Of a stretch of 15,769 nt of DNA, positions 1-6,889 are shown piece by piece. The stretch is from Sulfurimonas sp. Lineage in GTDB: Bacteria; Campylobacterota; Campylobacteria; Campylobacterales; Sulfurimonadaceae. Made by a program: the position numbers and the translations under genes. Each line of letters opens with the position of its first letter. Within the stretch, counting starts at the first letter, position 1. The DNA lies in the NCBI GenBank assembly GCA_026988735.1, contig JALSKR010000126.1, forward strand, positions 1 to 15,769. Direction: 5' to 3'. The notes beneath the pieces are model-generated. The model was given only the letters and a program-made list of their open reading frames with translations, was not told the origin of the DNA and made no database searches.

Positions 1-2
1 TA

Positions 3-284
3 TTTGATGATGATGATTTTGCAGAGGCACAAAAACATGCAGCGGATTTTTTGATAGAAATTTCAGGAGGGCCTGATTATTTTACGCAAACAAGGGGAGA
101 ACATCAAATGGTTGGGCGTCATGCGCCTTTTCGCATAGATGAAAATGCACGAAAAGTCTGGCTGGAACTCTACATTCCACTTTTGAGTGCGCTTGCAGAA
201 GAAGGCATCTCTCCCAAATATATAGAATCTTTTTGGAACTATTTGGACCTTTTTTCTATGTGGGTTGTCAATACAAAAAATTAA
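3..284 (+). CDS. Truncated hemoglobin (group II-like), 3' part only
   Basis: This is the C-terminal 93 residues of a bacterial truncated globin; the 5' end lies left of the window. The frame is open from the first base, so the TTG at 51 is internal and not a start. Visible signatures are GGPDYF, then G-E-H-x-M-V-G-R-H-A-P-F, where the His of RHAPF fits the proximal haem ligand on helix F. A Trp follows in K-V-W-L-E-L, matching the conserved G-helix Trp (G8) of group II globins. Family knowledge: these small haem proteins bind O2 or NO and are linked to NO detoxification or redox sensing in the cytoplasm. The subgroup call is tentative because the distal-pocket residues are missing. The stop overlaps the stop of the convergent phosphatase gene inside a TTAA. 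Confidence 0.8.
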   Translation, partial: FDDDDFAEAQKHAADFLIEISGGPDYFTQTRGEHQMVGRHAPFRIDENARKVWLELYIPLLSALAEEGISPKYIESFWNYLDLFSMWVVNTKN

Positions 285-1060
285 AAAGTTAAAAACTTTC
301 GCTCTCTGTTTATAAAGTAAGCACACTCTGAATAGCCGATATCTTTGGCAAGCTGTGTGACTTCTTTGTCAAAGATTGCTACCTGTTCGGGTTTGTGGGC
401 GTCAGAGCTGAAAGTAACAGGAATACCCAGTTTAAAGGCTTCTTTTAAAAGTTCTCTTGAAGGATATGCTTCTGCAATGGGTTTTCTGTAGCCGGCCGCA
501 TTGATTTCCAATACCATGTCGGCATTTTTTATGGCATGCAAAGCATTTTTTGCTATCTCTTTGATATCTCGCGTCGGCATAAATTTAAATACCTTTATAA
601 GATCCAAATGCCCGACAATGTCGAACAGCCTGCTGTTGGCCATAGCCTCGACGGCATTGAAATACTTTTGCCATATTAGATTGATATCTTCATTTTGGTA
701 CTGCCCTATAAACTCCGGGTTGTCAAAGCCCCACTCATCTATAAAATGCACAGATCCAATCAGATAGTCAACATCGGCATTGAGTACTCTTTCGTCCATA
801 TGCCCCTCAAGATAGTCAACTTCATACCCAAGTAAAACAGTGATTGTGTCAGCATACTTTTTCTTTGCATTTTGAATATCTTTTTCATATTGTTGCATAT
901 CCGAAAAAGCCATTCTGTATTTGGGGTCAAAATCCATAGGCGCATGGTCAGAAAAACCAAATATTTCAGTGTTTTTTTGTATTGCAGCTTCTATATACTC
1001 ATCAATGCTCCCCTCTGCATGGTTACATAGAGGTGTATGGTTATGTAAATCTACTTTCAT
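281..1060 (-). CDS. hisK: Histidinol-phosphatase, PHP family (HisK/HisJ type)
   Basis: A 259-residue PHP-superfamily phosphoesterase that would hydrolyse L-histidinol phosphate to histidinol in histidine biosynthesis (EC 3.1.3.15) in the cytoplasm. The full set of PHP metal-site motifs is visible: HNH at residues 6-8, SDH at 37-39, GYE with Glu80, SVH with His105, GHLD with His151, EINAAGYR at 185-192 and SSDAH at 218-222. Length matches the monofunctional HisK/HisJ family. A GAGAA ribosome-binding site lies upstream of the ATG. The gene is transcribed divergently from cheZ and is not in a his operon here. Other PHP phosphoesterases act on different phosphate esters, so the substrate is inferred from family resemblance. 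Confidence 0.85.
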   Translation of the reverse strand: MKVDLHNHTPLCNHAEGSIDEYIEAAIQKNTEIFGFSDHAPMDFDPKYRMAFSDMQQYEKDIQNAKKKYADTITVLLGYEVDYLEGHMDERVLNADVDYLIGSVHFIDEWGFDNPEFIGQYQNEDINLIWQKYFNAVEAMANSRLFDIVGHLDLIKVFKFMPTRDIKEIAKNALHAIKNADMVLEINAAGYRKPIAEAYPSRELLKEAFKLGIPVTFSSDAHKPEQVAIFDKEVTQLAKDIGYSECAYFINRERKFLTF

Positions 1061-1085
1061 ATTTGTTCTCGTATTATATAATTTA

Positions 1086-1095
1086 TGCTATTATA
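1086..1095. promoter_or_regulatory. Overlapping divergent -10 elements between hisK and cheZ
   Basis: On the plus strand TG-C-TATTAT (1086-1094) is an extended -10 for cheZ, placing the start near 1101, upstream of a GGAG site at 1123-1126 and the ATG at 1134. On the minus strand TATAAT (1095-1090) is a consensus -10 for the histidinol-phosphatase gene, with its ribosome-binding site (about 1065-1071) downstream. One near-symmetric CTATTATAG thus appears to serve both directions. No convincing -35 was seen on either side, which is common in Campylobacterota sigma-70 promoters. Confidence 0.55.
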
Positions 1096-1133
1096 GTGTG
1101 AATTAATAAATTATTCAATTACGGAGACTGTTT

Positions 1134-1823
1134 ATGACGCAAGAAGAACTGGACGCCTTAATGAGCGGTGGTGTGGATATGGATGATATGTCTGAAGAGG
1201 ATGAACATACCCAAGATGATGAAAATCCGGAGGAGAAGGAAGATGAGTCTTCCAAAGACCCGATAACAGCAAGCATTGAAGCATCTGAACTTCCTTTGCC
1301 GGCTACAGATGAAAACAAAATGGTGCATCAGCTTGACGATGTTACCAAAGAGAGTGAAGAAAAAGCGAGTGAAATTTTTGATATTATAGAGAATATCAGC
1401 AGCAATTTGATGGATAAAGAGGAAAGTCTGAATACAGTGAGTGAAATTCTTCATTCAAATATAGAGTTGTTTACAAAATTATCTGAAAAATTTCCTGATG
1501 TAGAAACGTTTCAAACACAGTTGGAAAAAAATAAAACAGCTTTAAATGAAATCAATGGTGTTGTTGAGATTTTGCAAGAGAGTGGGGATTCCATTATGAG
1601 TGTTATGGATATTATGCAGTATCAGGATATTCACAGACAAAAAATTGAACGGGTTATAAATGTAATGCGTGCATTGTCCAAGTATATGAACACACTTTTT
1701 GAAGGTAAAATTGATGATGAGAAACGCGTCTCTTCTGCAACGCATATAGTAGGGGATACTCATAACGAACTGGCTTCAACCGATGATATAGAAGCGCTTT
1801 TAGAACAGTTTTCAAAACAATGA
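1134..1823 (+). CDS. cheZ: Remote CheZ, chemotaxis CheY-P phosphatase
   Basis: A 229-residue protein that fits the remote CheZ of Campylobacterota, which dephosphorylates CheY-P and so resets the flagellar switch. The catalytic helix is visible as D-I-H-R-Q at residues 165-169, matching the D-x-x-x-Q active-site pair of CheZ (Asp143 and Gln147 in E. coli). Residues about 75-190 look like the long helical hairpin that dimerises. The N-terminus (M-T-Q-E-E-L-D-A-L-M) resembles the CheY-binding N-terminus of FliM, and the C-terminus (D-D-I-E-A-L-L-E-Q-F, 217-226) resembles the CheY-binding tail of E. coli CheZ. A very acidic linker covers about 16-40. GGAG lies 7 bases before the ATG. The stop overlaps the next start as ATGA, and the neighbouring U32 peptidase gene is conserved beside cheZ in this phylum. 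Confidence 0.85.
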   Translation: MTQEELDALMSGGVDMDDMSEEDEHTQDDENPEEKEDESSKDPITASIEASELPLPATDENKMVHQLDDVTKESEEKASEIFDIIENISSNLMDKEESLNTVSEILHSNIELFTKLSEKFPDVETFQTQLEKNKTALNEINGVVEILQESGDSIMSVMDIMQYQDIHRQKIERVINVMRALSKYMNTLFEGKIDDEKRVSSATHIVGDTHNELASTDDIEALLEQFSKQ

Positions 1824-3118
1824 ATAAGAAAAAAGTAGAACTGTTATCTCCTGCGGGGACGCTGGAGAAACTGAAAATTGCACTTGATTTTGGTGCAGAC
1901 GCCGTATATGGAGGAGTCAGTCACTTCTCACTGAGAATCCGCTCAGGAAAAGAGTTTAGTTTTGAAGATTTTGAAGCAGGTATCAAGTACGCTCATGAAC
2001 GCGGAAAAAAAGTCTATGCGACGATAAACGGATTTCCTTTTAATTCACAGCTGAATTTACTCAAAAAACATATTGTAAAAATGGGTGAGCTGGGACCTGA
2101 TGCTTTTATAGTAGCAACCCCTGGTGTACTCAAACTGTGTCATGATTTGGTGCCGGATATGCCACTGCATCTTTCAACGCAGGCAAATGTGATGAATGTG
2201 CTTGATGCACAAATTTATCATGAAATGGGTGCTACCCGTATCATAACTGCACGAGAAATTTCTTTGCGTGATTTAAAAGAGATTAAAGAAGCTTTACCAG
2301 AGTTAGAGCTTGAAGTTTTTGTGCATGGGTCTATGTGTTTTGCATATAGTGGGCGTTGTTTGATTTCAACTTTGCAAAGTGGGCGTGTACCAAATCGTGG
2401 AAGTTGCGCGAATGATTGTCGTTTTCCTTATGAGATGTATGCTGCAAACCCAGAGACAGGAACACTGTTTAAGCTTGAAGAAGATGAAGGTGTGGGGACA
2501 TATATTATGAATTCAAAAGATTTGAATTTGGCTTCCCATATAAAAGAGATTTTAGACAGTGGCGCTGTGGATTCCATAAAGATAGAAGGACGCACAAAAA
2601 CGGCATACTATGCTGCGACAACGGCAAAAGCCTATAGAATGGCGATAGATGACTATTATGCGGACAGACTCGACAGCGAGCGATACCAGTATGAGCTCAA
2701 CTCCTTGCAAAACCGCGGATATACGGATGCATATCTTGTTTCACGGCCGTTTGAAAGACATGATACACAGAGTCTAGACTTCACAATGCAGCTTGGCACA
2801 CACCAGGTCAGTGGTGTTGTCAATGCCGAGGGAACACATTTTTTATGCAAATACAAAACATTTCCCGGAGATGAAATGGAAGTTGTTTTTCCTTTGGGCA
2901 GTGAAGTGGAAATTGTTGATAACGAGACAGGCACAACATATGAAAAAGACGGGAAGTTTTTTATGAAACTCAAACAGCTCAAAGCACAAAACGGAAAAAT
3001 TTGGGAAGAGATTCACAGTGGAAACATTAACCCCATTGAACTGCCGACAAAATTTCCGCCATACACATTTTTTAGAATACCGGCGAGTGCAGATATGAAT
3101 ACAGCACCAAAGAAATAA
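1820..3118 (+). CDS. U32 family peptidase-like protein, TrhP-type tRNA hydroxylation protein
   Basis: A 432-residue U32-family protein. The N-terminus has ELLSPAGTLEKLK and Y-G-G (30-32). The U32 signature E-V-F-V-H-G-S-M-C-F-A-Y-S-G-R-C-L-I-S spans 165-183, followed by the C-x3-C pair at 196 and 200. Cys173, 180, 196 and 200 are candidate [4Fe-4S] ligands, as in the related UbiU/UbiV proteins. Older annotations call it collagenase or protease. Characterised E. coli relatives (TrhP, formerly YegQ, and RlhA) instead act in prephenate-dependent RNA hydroxylation, with TrhP making 5-hydroxyuridine at tRNA position 34. That is the more likely role here, though TrhP versus another U32 subgroup is inference. 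Translation is probably coupled to cheZ through the ATGA overlap. Confidence 0.8.
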   Translation: MNKKKVELLSPAGTLEKLKIALDFGADAVYGGVSHFSLRIRSGKEFSFEDFEAGIKYAHERGKKVYATINGFPFNSQLNLLKKHIVKMGELGPDAFIVATPGVLKLCHDLVPDMPLHLSTQANVMNVLDAQIYHEMGATRIITAREISLRDLKEIKEALPELELEVFVHGSMCFAYSGRCLISTLQSGRVPNRGSCANDCRFPYEMYAANPETGTLFKLEEDEGVGTYIMNSKDLNLASHIKEILDSGAVDSIKIEGRTKTAYYAATTAKAYRMAIDDYYADRLDSERYQYELNSLQNRGYTDAYLVSRPFERHDTQSLDFTMQLGTHQVSGVVNAEGTHFLCKYKTFPGDEMEVVFPLGSEVEIVDNETGTTYEKDGKFFMKLKQLKAQNGKIWEEIHSGNINPIELPTKFPPYTFFRIPASADMNTAPKK

Positions 3119-3155
3119 GATAGATTTTAAAAATTAAAAAGAAGGGTAAAACAAC

Positions 3156-3653
3156 ATGAAATTTGTATCTATAGTAATAGGCTCAAAAAGTGATTATGAG
3201 GTAATGCGGTCGTGTTCCGACACATTAGAAGCATTTGGCGTGAGCTATGAGATGGTTATCTCATCGGCACACCGTTCCCCTGAGCGTACAAAAGAGTATA
3301 TAGAAGAGGCTGAGAAAAAAGGTGCACAGGTATTTATCGCTGCCGCTGGAATGGCTGCGCATCTTGCAGGAGTTCTTAGCTCAAAAACCATCAAACCCAT
3401 TATAGGTGTACCTATGTCAGCATCTGCACTGGCAGGCATAGATGCACTGCTTTCCACTGTTCAAATGCCGGCTGGAATGCCGGTTGCTACTGTTGCCATA
3501 GGCAAAGCAGGAGCGATTAACTCTGCATATCTTGCTATGCAGATACTGGCACTTGACAATGAAGAACTCAGCATAAAACTCAAAGAAGACCGTATTGCAA
3601 AAGCAAAAAAAGTTGAAATGGATTCTTTAGAGATAGAAACTATTATAAAATAG
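3156..3653 (+). CDS. purE: N5-carboxyaminoimidazole ribonucleotide mutase PurE
   Basis: A 165-residue class I PurE, which converts N5-CAIR to CAIR in de novo purine synthesis in the cytoplasm. The family's motifs are all present: GSKSD (9-13), SAHR (37-40) with the catalytic His39, A-A-G-M-A-A-H-L-A-G (63-72), GVP (84-86) and L-L-S-T-V-Q-M-P-A-G-M-P-V-A-T-V-A-I (98-115). Length is normal for the octameric enzyme. An AAGGG site lies 8 to 9 bases before the ATG. The 37-base gap after the U32 gene has no clear promoter or terminator, so it is likely part of the cheZ operon. purK is not adjacent. Confidence 0.96.
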   Translation: MKFVSIVIGSKSDYEVMRSCSDTLEAFGVSYEMVISSAHRSPERTKEYIEEAEKKGAQVFIAAAGMAAHLAGVLSSKTIKPIIGVPMSASALAGIDALLSTVQMPAGMPVATVAIGKAGAINSAYLAMQILALDNEELSIKLKEDRIAKAKKVEMDSLEIETIIK

Positions 3654-3677
3654 CTATAACAAAAGAGAGGTTTGGCA

Positions 3678-4157
3678 ATGAAGTGGATGAGTGATGAGGA
3701 ATACAGTCAACTGACTGGGTTGGATATAACTTCTATTGAAAATTTGATTGAGAGAGGCAAACTGAGTGTAAAAATTGAAGATGGAATTCGTTACATTGAT
3801 CCGTCAAAAGGCGCAACAGAAGCAGTTGTCCCTGCCAAACTTGAGGAACTTGCCAAAAAAAACACCCATGAAATGCTTGTACAGCCTGAATTTGTTGAAA
3901 AAACTATTGGTACTATTATCAATCTGCATGAAAAAGTTTTGGATGCAAAAGATGAAACATTAGAAGCTGTAAGAGTGGAAAATGAATTTTTACGCGAAGC
4001 ACTTGCCTCTTTGCAGGAACTGTATGATGAAGACAGAAAAACCATTCATACTCTGCAAGAACAGCTCAAACTCTCACAGCAGGAAGTTGAATTTATGCGC
4101 CGTAAATACAAACTGATGTGGAACAAAGCCATAGACGAACATACTGGAAAAGCATGA
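3678..4157 (+). CDS. DUF3972-like protein, small helix-turn-helix-like domain plus coiled coil
   Basis: A 159-residue protein of unknown function. Residues 1-45 (M-K-W-M-S-D-E-E-Y-S-Q-L-T-G-L...I-E-R-G-K-L) read like a MerR/excisionase-type winged-helix start with a short beta wing (V-K-I-E-D-G-I-R-Y-I-D). Residues about 85-150 are strongly charged heptads predicted to form a long coiled coil. The shape and its place between purE and glyQ match the Campylobacterota DUF3972 family, for example Cj0703 as I recall. I chose ATG 3678 over the in-frame TTG at 3672 because the AGAGAGG site (3664-3670) sits 7 bases from the ATG but only 1 from the TTG. The stop overlaps the next gene's start as ATGA. 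No DNA-binding or partner role is proven. Confidence 0.7.
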   Translation: MKWMSDEEYSQLTGLDITSIENLIERGKLSVKIEDGIRYIDPSKGATEAVVPAKLEELAKKNTHEMLVQPEFVEKTIGTIINLHEKVLDAKDETLEAVRVENEFLREALASLQELYDEDRKTIHTLQEQLKLSQQEVEFMRRKYKLMWNKAIDEHTGKA

Positions 4158-5011
4158 CCATAGATAATGAATGTGTCGGTTGCATAATAAATCAAAGCAT
4201 TAAAGTAGCCAATGCAATAGGTGCTGATGATGTGTTAAAAAGTAAGCTGGTCTCTACTGTGGAAGATATGAGCAAGGATTTTTCTTTTTCAAGGACTCCT
4301 CCGGAAATTGCTGCAGATGTGTATGAAAAAATGTCCGAGATTGCGCATAAAGAAGATTTATATGCAGAGGTAAAAGAACTTTCAACAAAAAAAGCCCGTT
4401 CATTTGTTCCGTTTTTAAAAGAAAAACTCTTTATATGTAATGACAAACTGCTTACAGCCACAAAAATTGCCGTAGCAGGAAATGTTATAGATTTGGCAGC
4501 TCAGGTGGAATTTGATTTACATGAAGAACTTGAGAAAATTTTTCATACAGAGTTTTCTCATAATGATTTTGAAACTTTTAAGAAAATACTACAAAATGCA
4601 AAAAATATTGTTGTTCTTGGCGATAATGTCGGAGAACATATTTTTGACTATCTGTTTATAGAAACCCTGCAAGCGCTTTATCCCAACCTTACATGTACCT
4701 ATATGGTGCGCGGAAATCCAATTATAAATGACGTTACATGTAAAGAAGCAAAAGAAGCCGGTTTTGACAAACTCTGTCACCTTGTTGACAGCGGTGTAAA
4801 TACTCCCGGGTTTGTATACGAACGGGCAACGAAAGAGGCACAAAAGCTTTTTGACGAAGCAGATTTGGTCATCAGCAAAGGTATGGGAAATTATGAATGT
4901 CTCAGTCCGAGTCACAGAGATAACATCTGTTTTTTGCTTAAAGTAAAGTGTAATGTGGTTGCCAACTCTTTAGGCAGAGAAGTCGGTGATATTATTTGTA
5001 AACTTGTGTAA
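4154..5011 (+). CDS. DUF89 / ARMT1-like damage-control metal phosphatase
   Basis: A 285-residue DUF89 protein. Seen motifs: a Cys pair C-V-G-C (7-10), V-L-G-D-N-V-G-E (154-161) supplying the Asp157/Asn158 metal site, V-R-G-N-P-I-I-N-D-V-T (185-195) with Asp193, and S-K-G-M-G-N-Y-E (241-248). Family knowledge: DUF89 enzymes are metal-dependent phosphatases that remove damaged or surplus phosphometabolites. Prokaryotic members with the N-terminal CxxC form a distinct subgroup whose physiological substrate is not settled. I chose ATG 4154 because it overlaps the preceding stop (ATGA) with GGAAAAG just upstream, and because the extra 12 residues from ATG 4118 lack family resemblance. The C. jejuni equivalent of this operon seems to lack the gene, so it may be an insertion here. 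Confidence 0.83.
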   Translation: MTIDNECVGCIINQSIKVANAIGADDVLKSKLVSTVEDMSKDFSFSRTPPEIAADVYEKMSEIAHKEDLYAEVKELSTKKARSFVPFLKEKLFICNDKLLTATKIAVAGNVIDLAAQVEFDLHEELEKIFHTEFSHNDFETFKKILQNAKNIVVLGDNVGEHIFDYLFIETLQALYPNLTCTYMVRGNPIINDVTCKEAKEAGFDKLCHLVDSGVNTPGFVYERATKEAQKLFDEADLVISKGMGNYECLSPSHRDNICFLLKVKCNVVANSLGREVGDIICKLV

Positions 5012-5020
5012 GGAATCAAA

Positions 5021-5818
5021 ATGTTAAAAAAATTGATAATAGGTATGCTATGTGTCAGTTCAGCAGTATTTGCAAAAGTAAGTTATGAATATGCAGTAAA
5101 TATTGTCGGTATGAGTATGGATTATAGAGAATACAAAGATGGAGTTTTTTTGGATAGTGAAGAATCAGGTTTTGCAGATTTGAAAGGTGCAGAGGTTCAA
5201 TATAAATATATAAAACAAACAGAAGCTTCACAAGATTTTGATACAGTATCGATAAATATCATGGCTGTAGGTGGAAATACAAAGTACATAGGTGCATACA
5301 TTGGCTCCAACTTTGGATATGGGAGTTTGGTGAGTATAACTTCAAATCAAATTTATGATATGGAAATAGATTTTGCACACACATACCAAGAGAGACCTTT
5401 CTTTACTGCAACTGTCTCTTTAGGTGTTGGATACAGATTTTGGCGTAGAAAGCTTTCGGCACAACAAATAGAAGACTATACATGGTTTTCTCTTCGACCA
5501 AGTTTTTCATTTGCTTATAGATATCATGATTTAAGTATTGCCCCGAAATTTGAGTATCAATACGGATTAGGACCAAGAATGAGTGCTACAGGCATCAGTG
5601 ATGACTTTAAACTCGGTTCTGCAAATATTATGGAGTTTACGCTGCCTATAGAATATGCTTTAACGCAAAAATTTTCTTTATATACTGCATATACATATCA
5701 GTATCAAAAAATAGAAGAATCTAATGTTGTATATGATAATGCAGGTACAGGGTATTTGGAACCGCAAAGTAAAGCATATAACGAGTACATCAAATTTGGA
5801 ATTATTTTTAAATACTAA
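5021..5818 (+). CDS. Outer-membrane beta-barrel protein, unknown function
   Basis: A 265-residue exported protein. Residues 1-18 form a signal peptide (two Lys, a hydrophobic core, V-F-A before the cut). The mature part alternates polar and hydrophobic residues with many aromatics (for example V-G-Y-R-F-W, F-S-F-A-Y-R-Y, Y-T-A-Y-T-Y-Q-Y) and ends in I-I-F-K-Y. This terminal aromatic pattern is typical of barrels recognised by the BAM machinery. About 10-12 strands look possible, but I do not recognise a named family. The gene starts 9 bases after the DUF89 stop, with a TAAGGA site overlapping that stop, so the two are translationally linked. It is probably the last gene of the cheZ operon, since a separate promoter for glyQ follows. 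Confidence 0.7.
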   Translation: MLKKLIIGMLCVSSAVFAKVSYEYAVNIVGMSMDYREYKDGVFLDSEESGFADLKGAEVQYKYIKQTEASQDFDTVSINIMAVGGNTKYIGAYIGSNFGYGSLVSITSNQIYDMEIDFAHTYQERPFFTATVSLGVGYRFWRRKLSAQQIEDYTWFSLRPSFSFAYRYHDLSIAPKFEYQYGLGPRMSATGISDDFKLGSANIMEFTLPIEYALTQKFSLYTAYTYQYQKIEESNVVYDNAGTGYLEPQSKAYNEYIKFGIIFKY

Positions 5819-5833
5819 AAAAGTCTCTTTAGA

Positions 5834-5839
5834 TATAAT
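5834..5839 (+). promoter_or_regulatory. Consensus -10 element for glyQ
   Basis: A perfect TATAAT lies in the 47-base gap before glyQ. It predicts a start near 5845 and a short leader holding GAAGG (5855-5859). No TTGACA-like -35 is seen upstream. It suggests glyQ is transcribed independently of the operon to its left. Confidence 0.55.
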
Positions 5840-5865
5840 ATCAAAAAATAAAATGAAGGCAAAAA

Positions 5866-6750
5866 ATGATTACGTTCAGTGAAATGTTACTTAAACTACA
5901 AGAATTTTGGATGAAGCAGGGGTGTAATATAGTACAGCCTTATGATATTCCTGCAGGAGCGGGAACTTTTCACCCTGCTACATTTTTACGTTCACTTGAC
6001 TCTACTCCCTGGGCAACGGCTTATGTTGCTCCCTCTCGTCGTCCTACGGATGGAAGATATGGGGAAAACCCAAACAGACTTGGTTCGTACTATCAGTTTC
6101 AGGCACTTATAAAACCATCACCGGATAATATTCAAGAGTTATATTTACAGTCATTAGAGTACCTTGGTTTAGATGTAGCTAAACATGACATTCGATTTAT
6201 AGAAGATAACTGGGAATCTCCGACACTTGGTGCATGGGGACTTGGCTGGGAAGTATGGTTAAATGGAATGGAAGTAACACAATTTACTTATTTTCAACAG
6301 GTTGGAGGGATTGAATGTGATCCTGTGGCTGTTGAAATTACTTATGGAACAGAGCGTTTGGCAATGTATCTTCAGGGTGTGGATACAGTTTTTGATATTG
6401 TTTGGAATGTTGCACCTGACGGAAGTAAAACACTTTATAAAGATGTGCATAAAGAGAGCGAATTAGAATTTTCAAAATACAACTTTGAAGTTGCAGATAC
6501 AAAAATGCTCTTTGATGATTTTAATGCAAAAAGTGCGGAATGTTTGCGAACACTTGAAGCAGGATTGCCTTTACCTGCCTATGATTTATGTATGATGGCA
6601 TCAAACACTTTTAATGTACTTGATGCAAGAAAAGCAATTTCGCAGACTGAGAGACAAAACTATATTTTAAAAATTCGTGAACTTTCAAAAGGGTGTGCAG
6701 AATTATATAAAGCACAGGAAGAGGAACGTAATAAAAGAGTAAAAAATTAA
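5866..6750 (+). CDS. glyQ: Glycyl-tRNA synthetase alpha subunit
   Basis: A 294-residue alpha chain of the bacterial heterotetrameric (alpha2beta2) class II glycyl-tRNA synthetase, which activates glycine and charges tRNA-Gly. The sequence follows the family closely: [12 protein letters not shown] near residue 20, [12 protein letters not shown] (31-42), [15 protein letters not shown] (57-71), [20 protein letters not shown] (111-130) and [12 protein letters not shown] (157-168). Length is normal. The beta subunit gene glyS is not adjacent, as is usual in Campylobacterota. Its position after the DUF3972-like gene keeps the C. jejuni order apart from the two extra genes between them. Confidence 0.97.
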   Translation: MITFSEMLLKLQEFWMKQGCNIVQPYDIPAGAGTFHPATFLRSLDSTPWATAYVAPSRRPTDGRYGENPNRLGSYYQFQALIKPSPDNIQELYLQSLEYLGLDVAKHDIRFIEDNWESPTLGAWGLGWEVWLNGMEVTQFTYFQQVGGIECDPVAVEITYGTERLAMYLQGVDTVFDIVWNVAPDGSKTLYKDVHKESELEFSKYNFEVADTKMLFDDFNAKSAECLRTLEAGLPLPAYDLCMMASNTFNVLDARKAISQTERQNYILKIRELSKGCAELYKAQEEERNKRVKN

Positions 6751-6837
6751 AATAATTTAATTTTTGTGATAGAAATGTGTCATTAAGTTACACTTGACAA
6801 TAAAAAAAATGTATTAAAAAAGTTATATTGAATTAAA

Positions 6838-6848
6838 TATAATATAAT
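6838..6848 (+). promoter_or_regulatory. Tandem TATAAT -10 elements before the lipoprotein gene
   Basis: Two TATAAT hexamers share one base (6838-6843 and 6843-6848) in a very AT-rich 139-base gap after glyQ. Either gives a leader of about 30-40 bases containing AATAAGG (6875-6881) 8 bases before the ATG. No -35 fits at normal spacing; the TTGACA at 6794 is too far upstream. The rest of the gap shows only a weak TGTCA/TGACA inverted repeat (6778-6799). Confidence 0.4.
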
Positions 6849-6889
6849 GTTATTATTAATTTATATTATTTTAGAATAAGGTATTAAAT

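Noticed and set aside
1073..1078. TATAAT on the minus strand as the histidinol-phosphatase promoter
   Set aside because: It would start transcription at or past the ribosome-binding site (about 1065-1071). The copy at 1090-1095 leaves a proper leader.
1115..1454. Minus-strand open frames opposite cheZ
   Set aside because: These Ser- or Ile/Phe-rich frames lie over a well-supported cheZ, lack ribosome-binding sites and show no recognisable motif. Other antisense frames over trhP, purE, glyQ, the lipoprotein, recG and the pilin genes were dropped for the same reasons.
1820..3118. Collagenase/protease function for the U32 protein
   Set aside because: The label is traditional. The four-Cys pattern and characterised relatives point to RNA hydroxylation, and no classical protease active site is seen.
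4118..4153. ATG at 4118 as start of the DUF89 gene
   Set aside because: It lies well inside the preceding coding region. ATG 4154 overlaps that gene's stop as ATGA and puts the conserved C-x-x-C near the N-terminus as in the family.
6794..6799. TTGACA as -35 for the lipoprotein gene
   Set aside because: No -10 hexamer lies 15-19 bases downstream. The nearest good boxes are at 6823 (23 bases away) and 6838.
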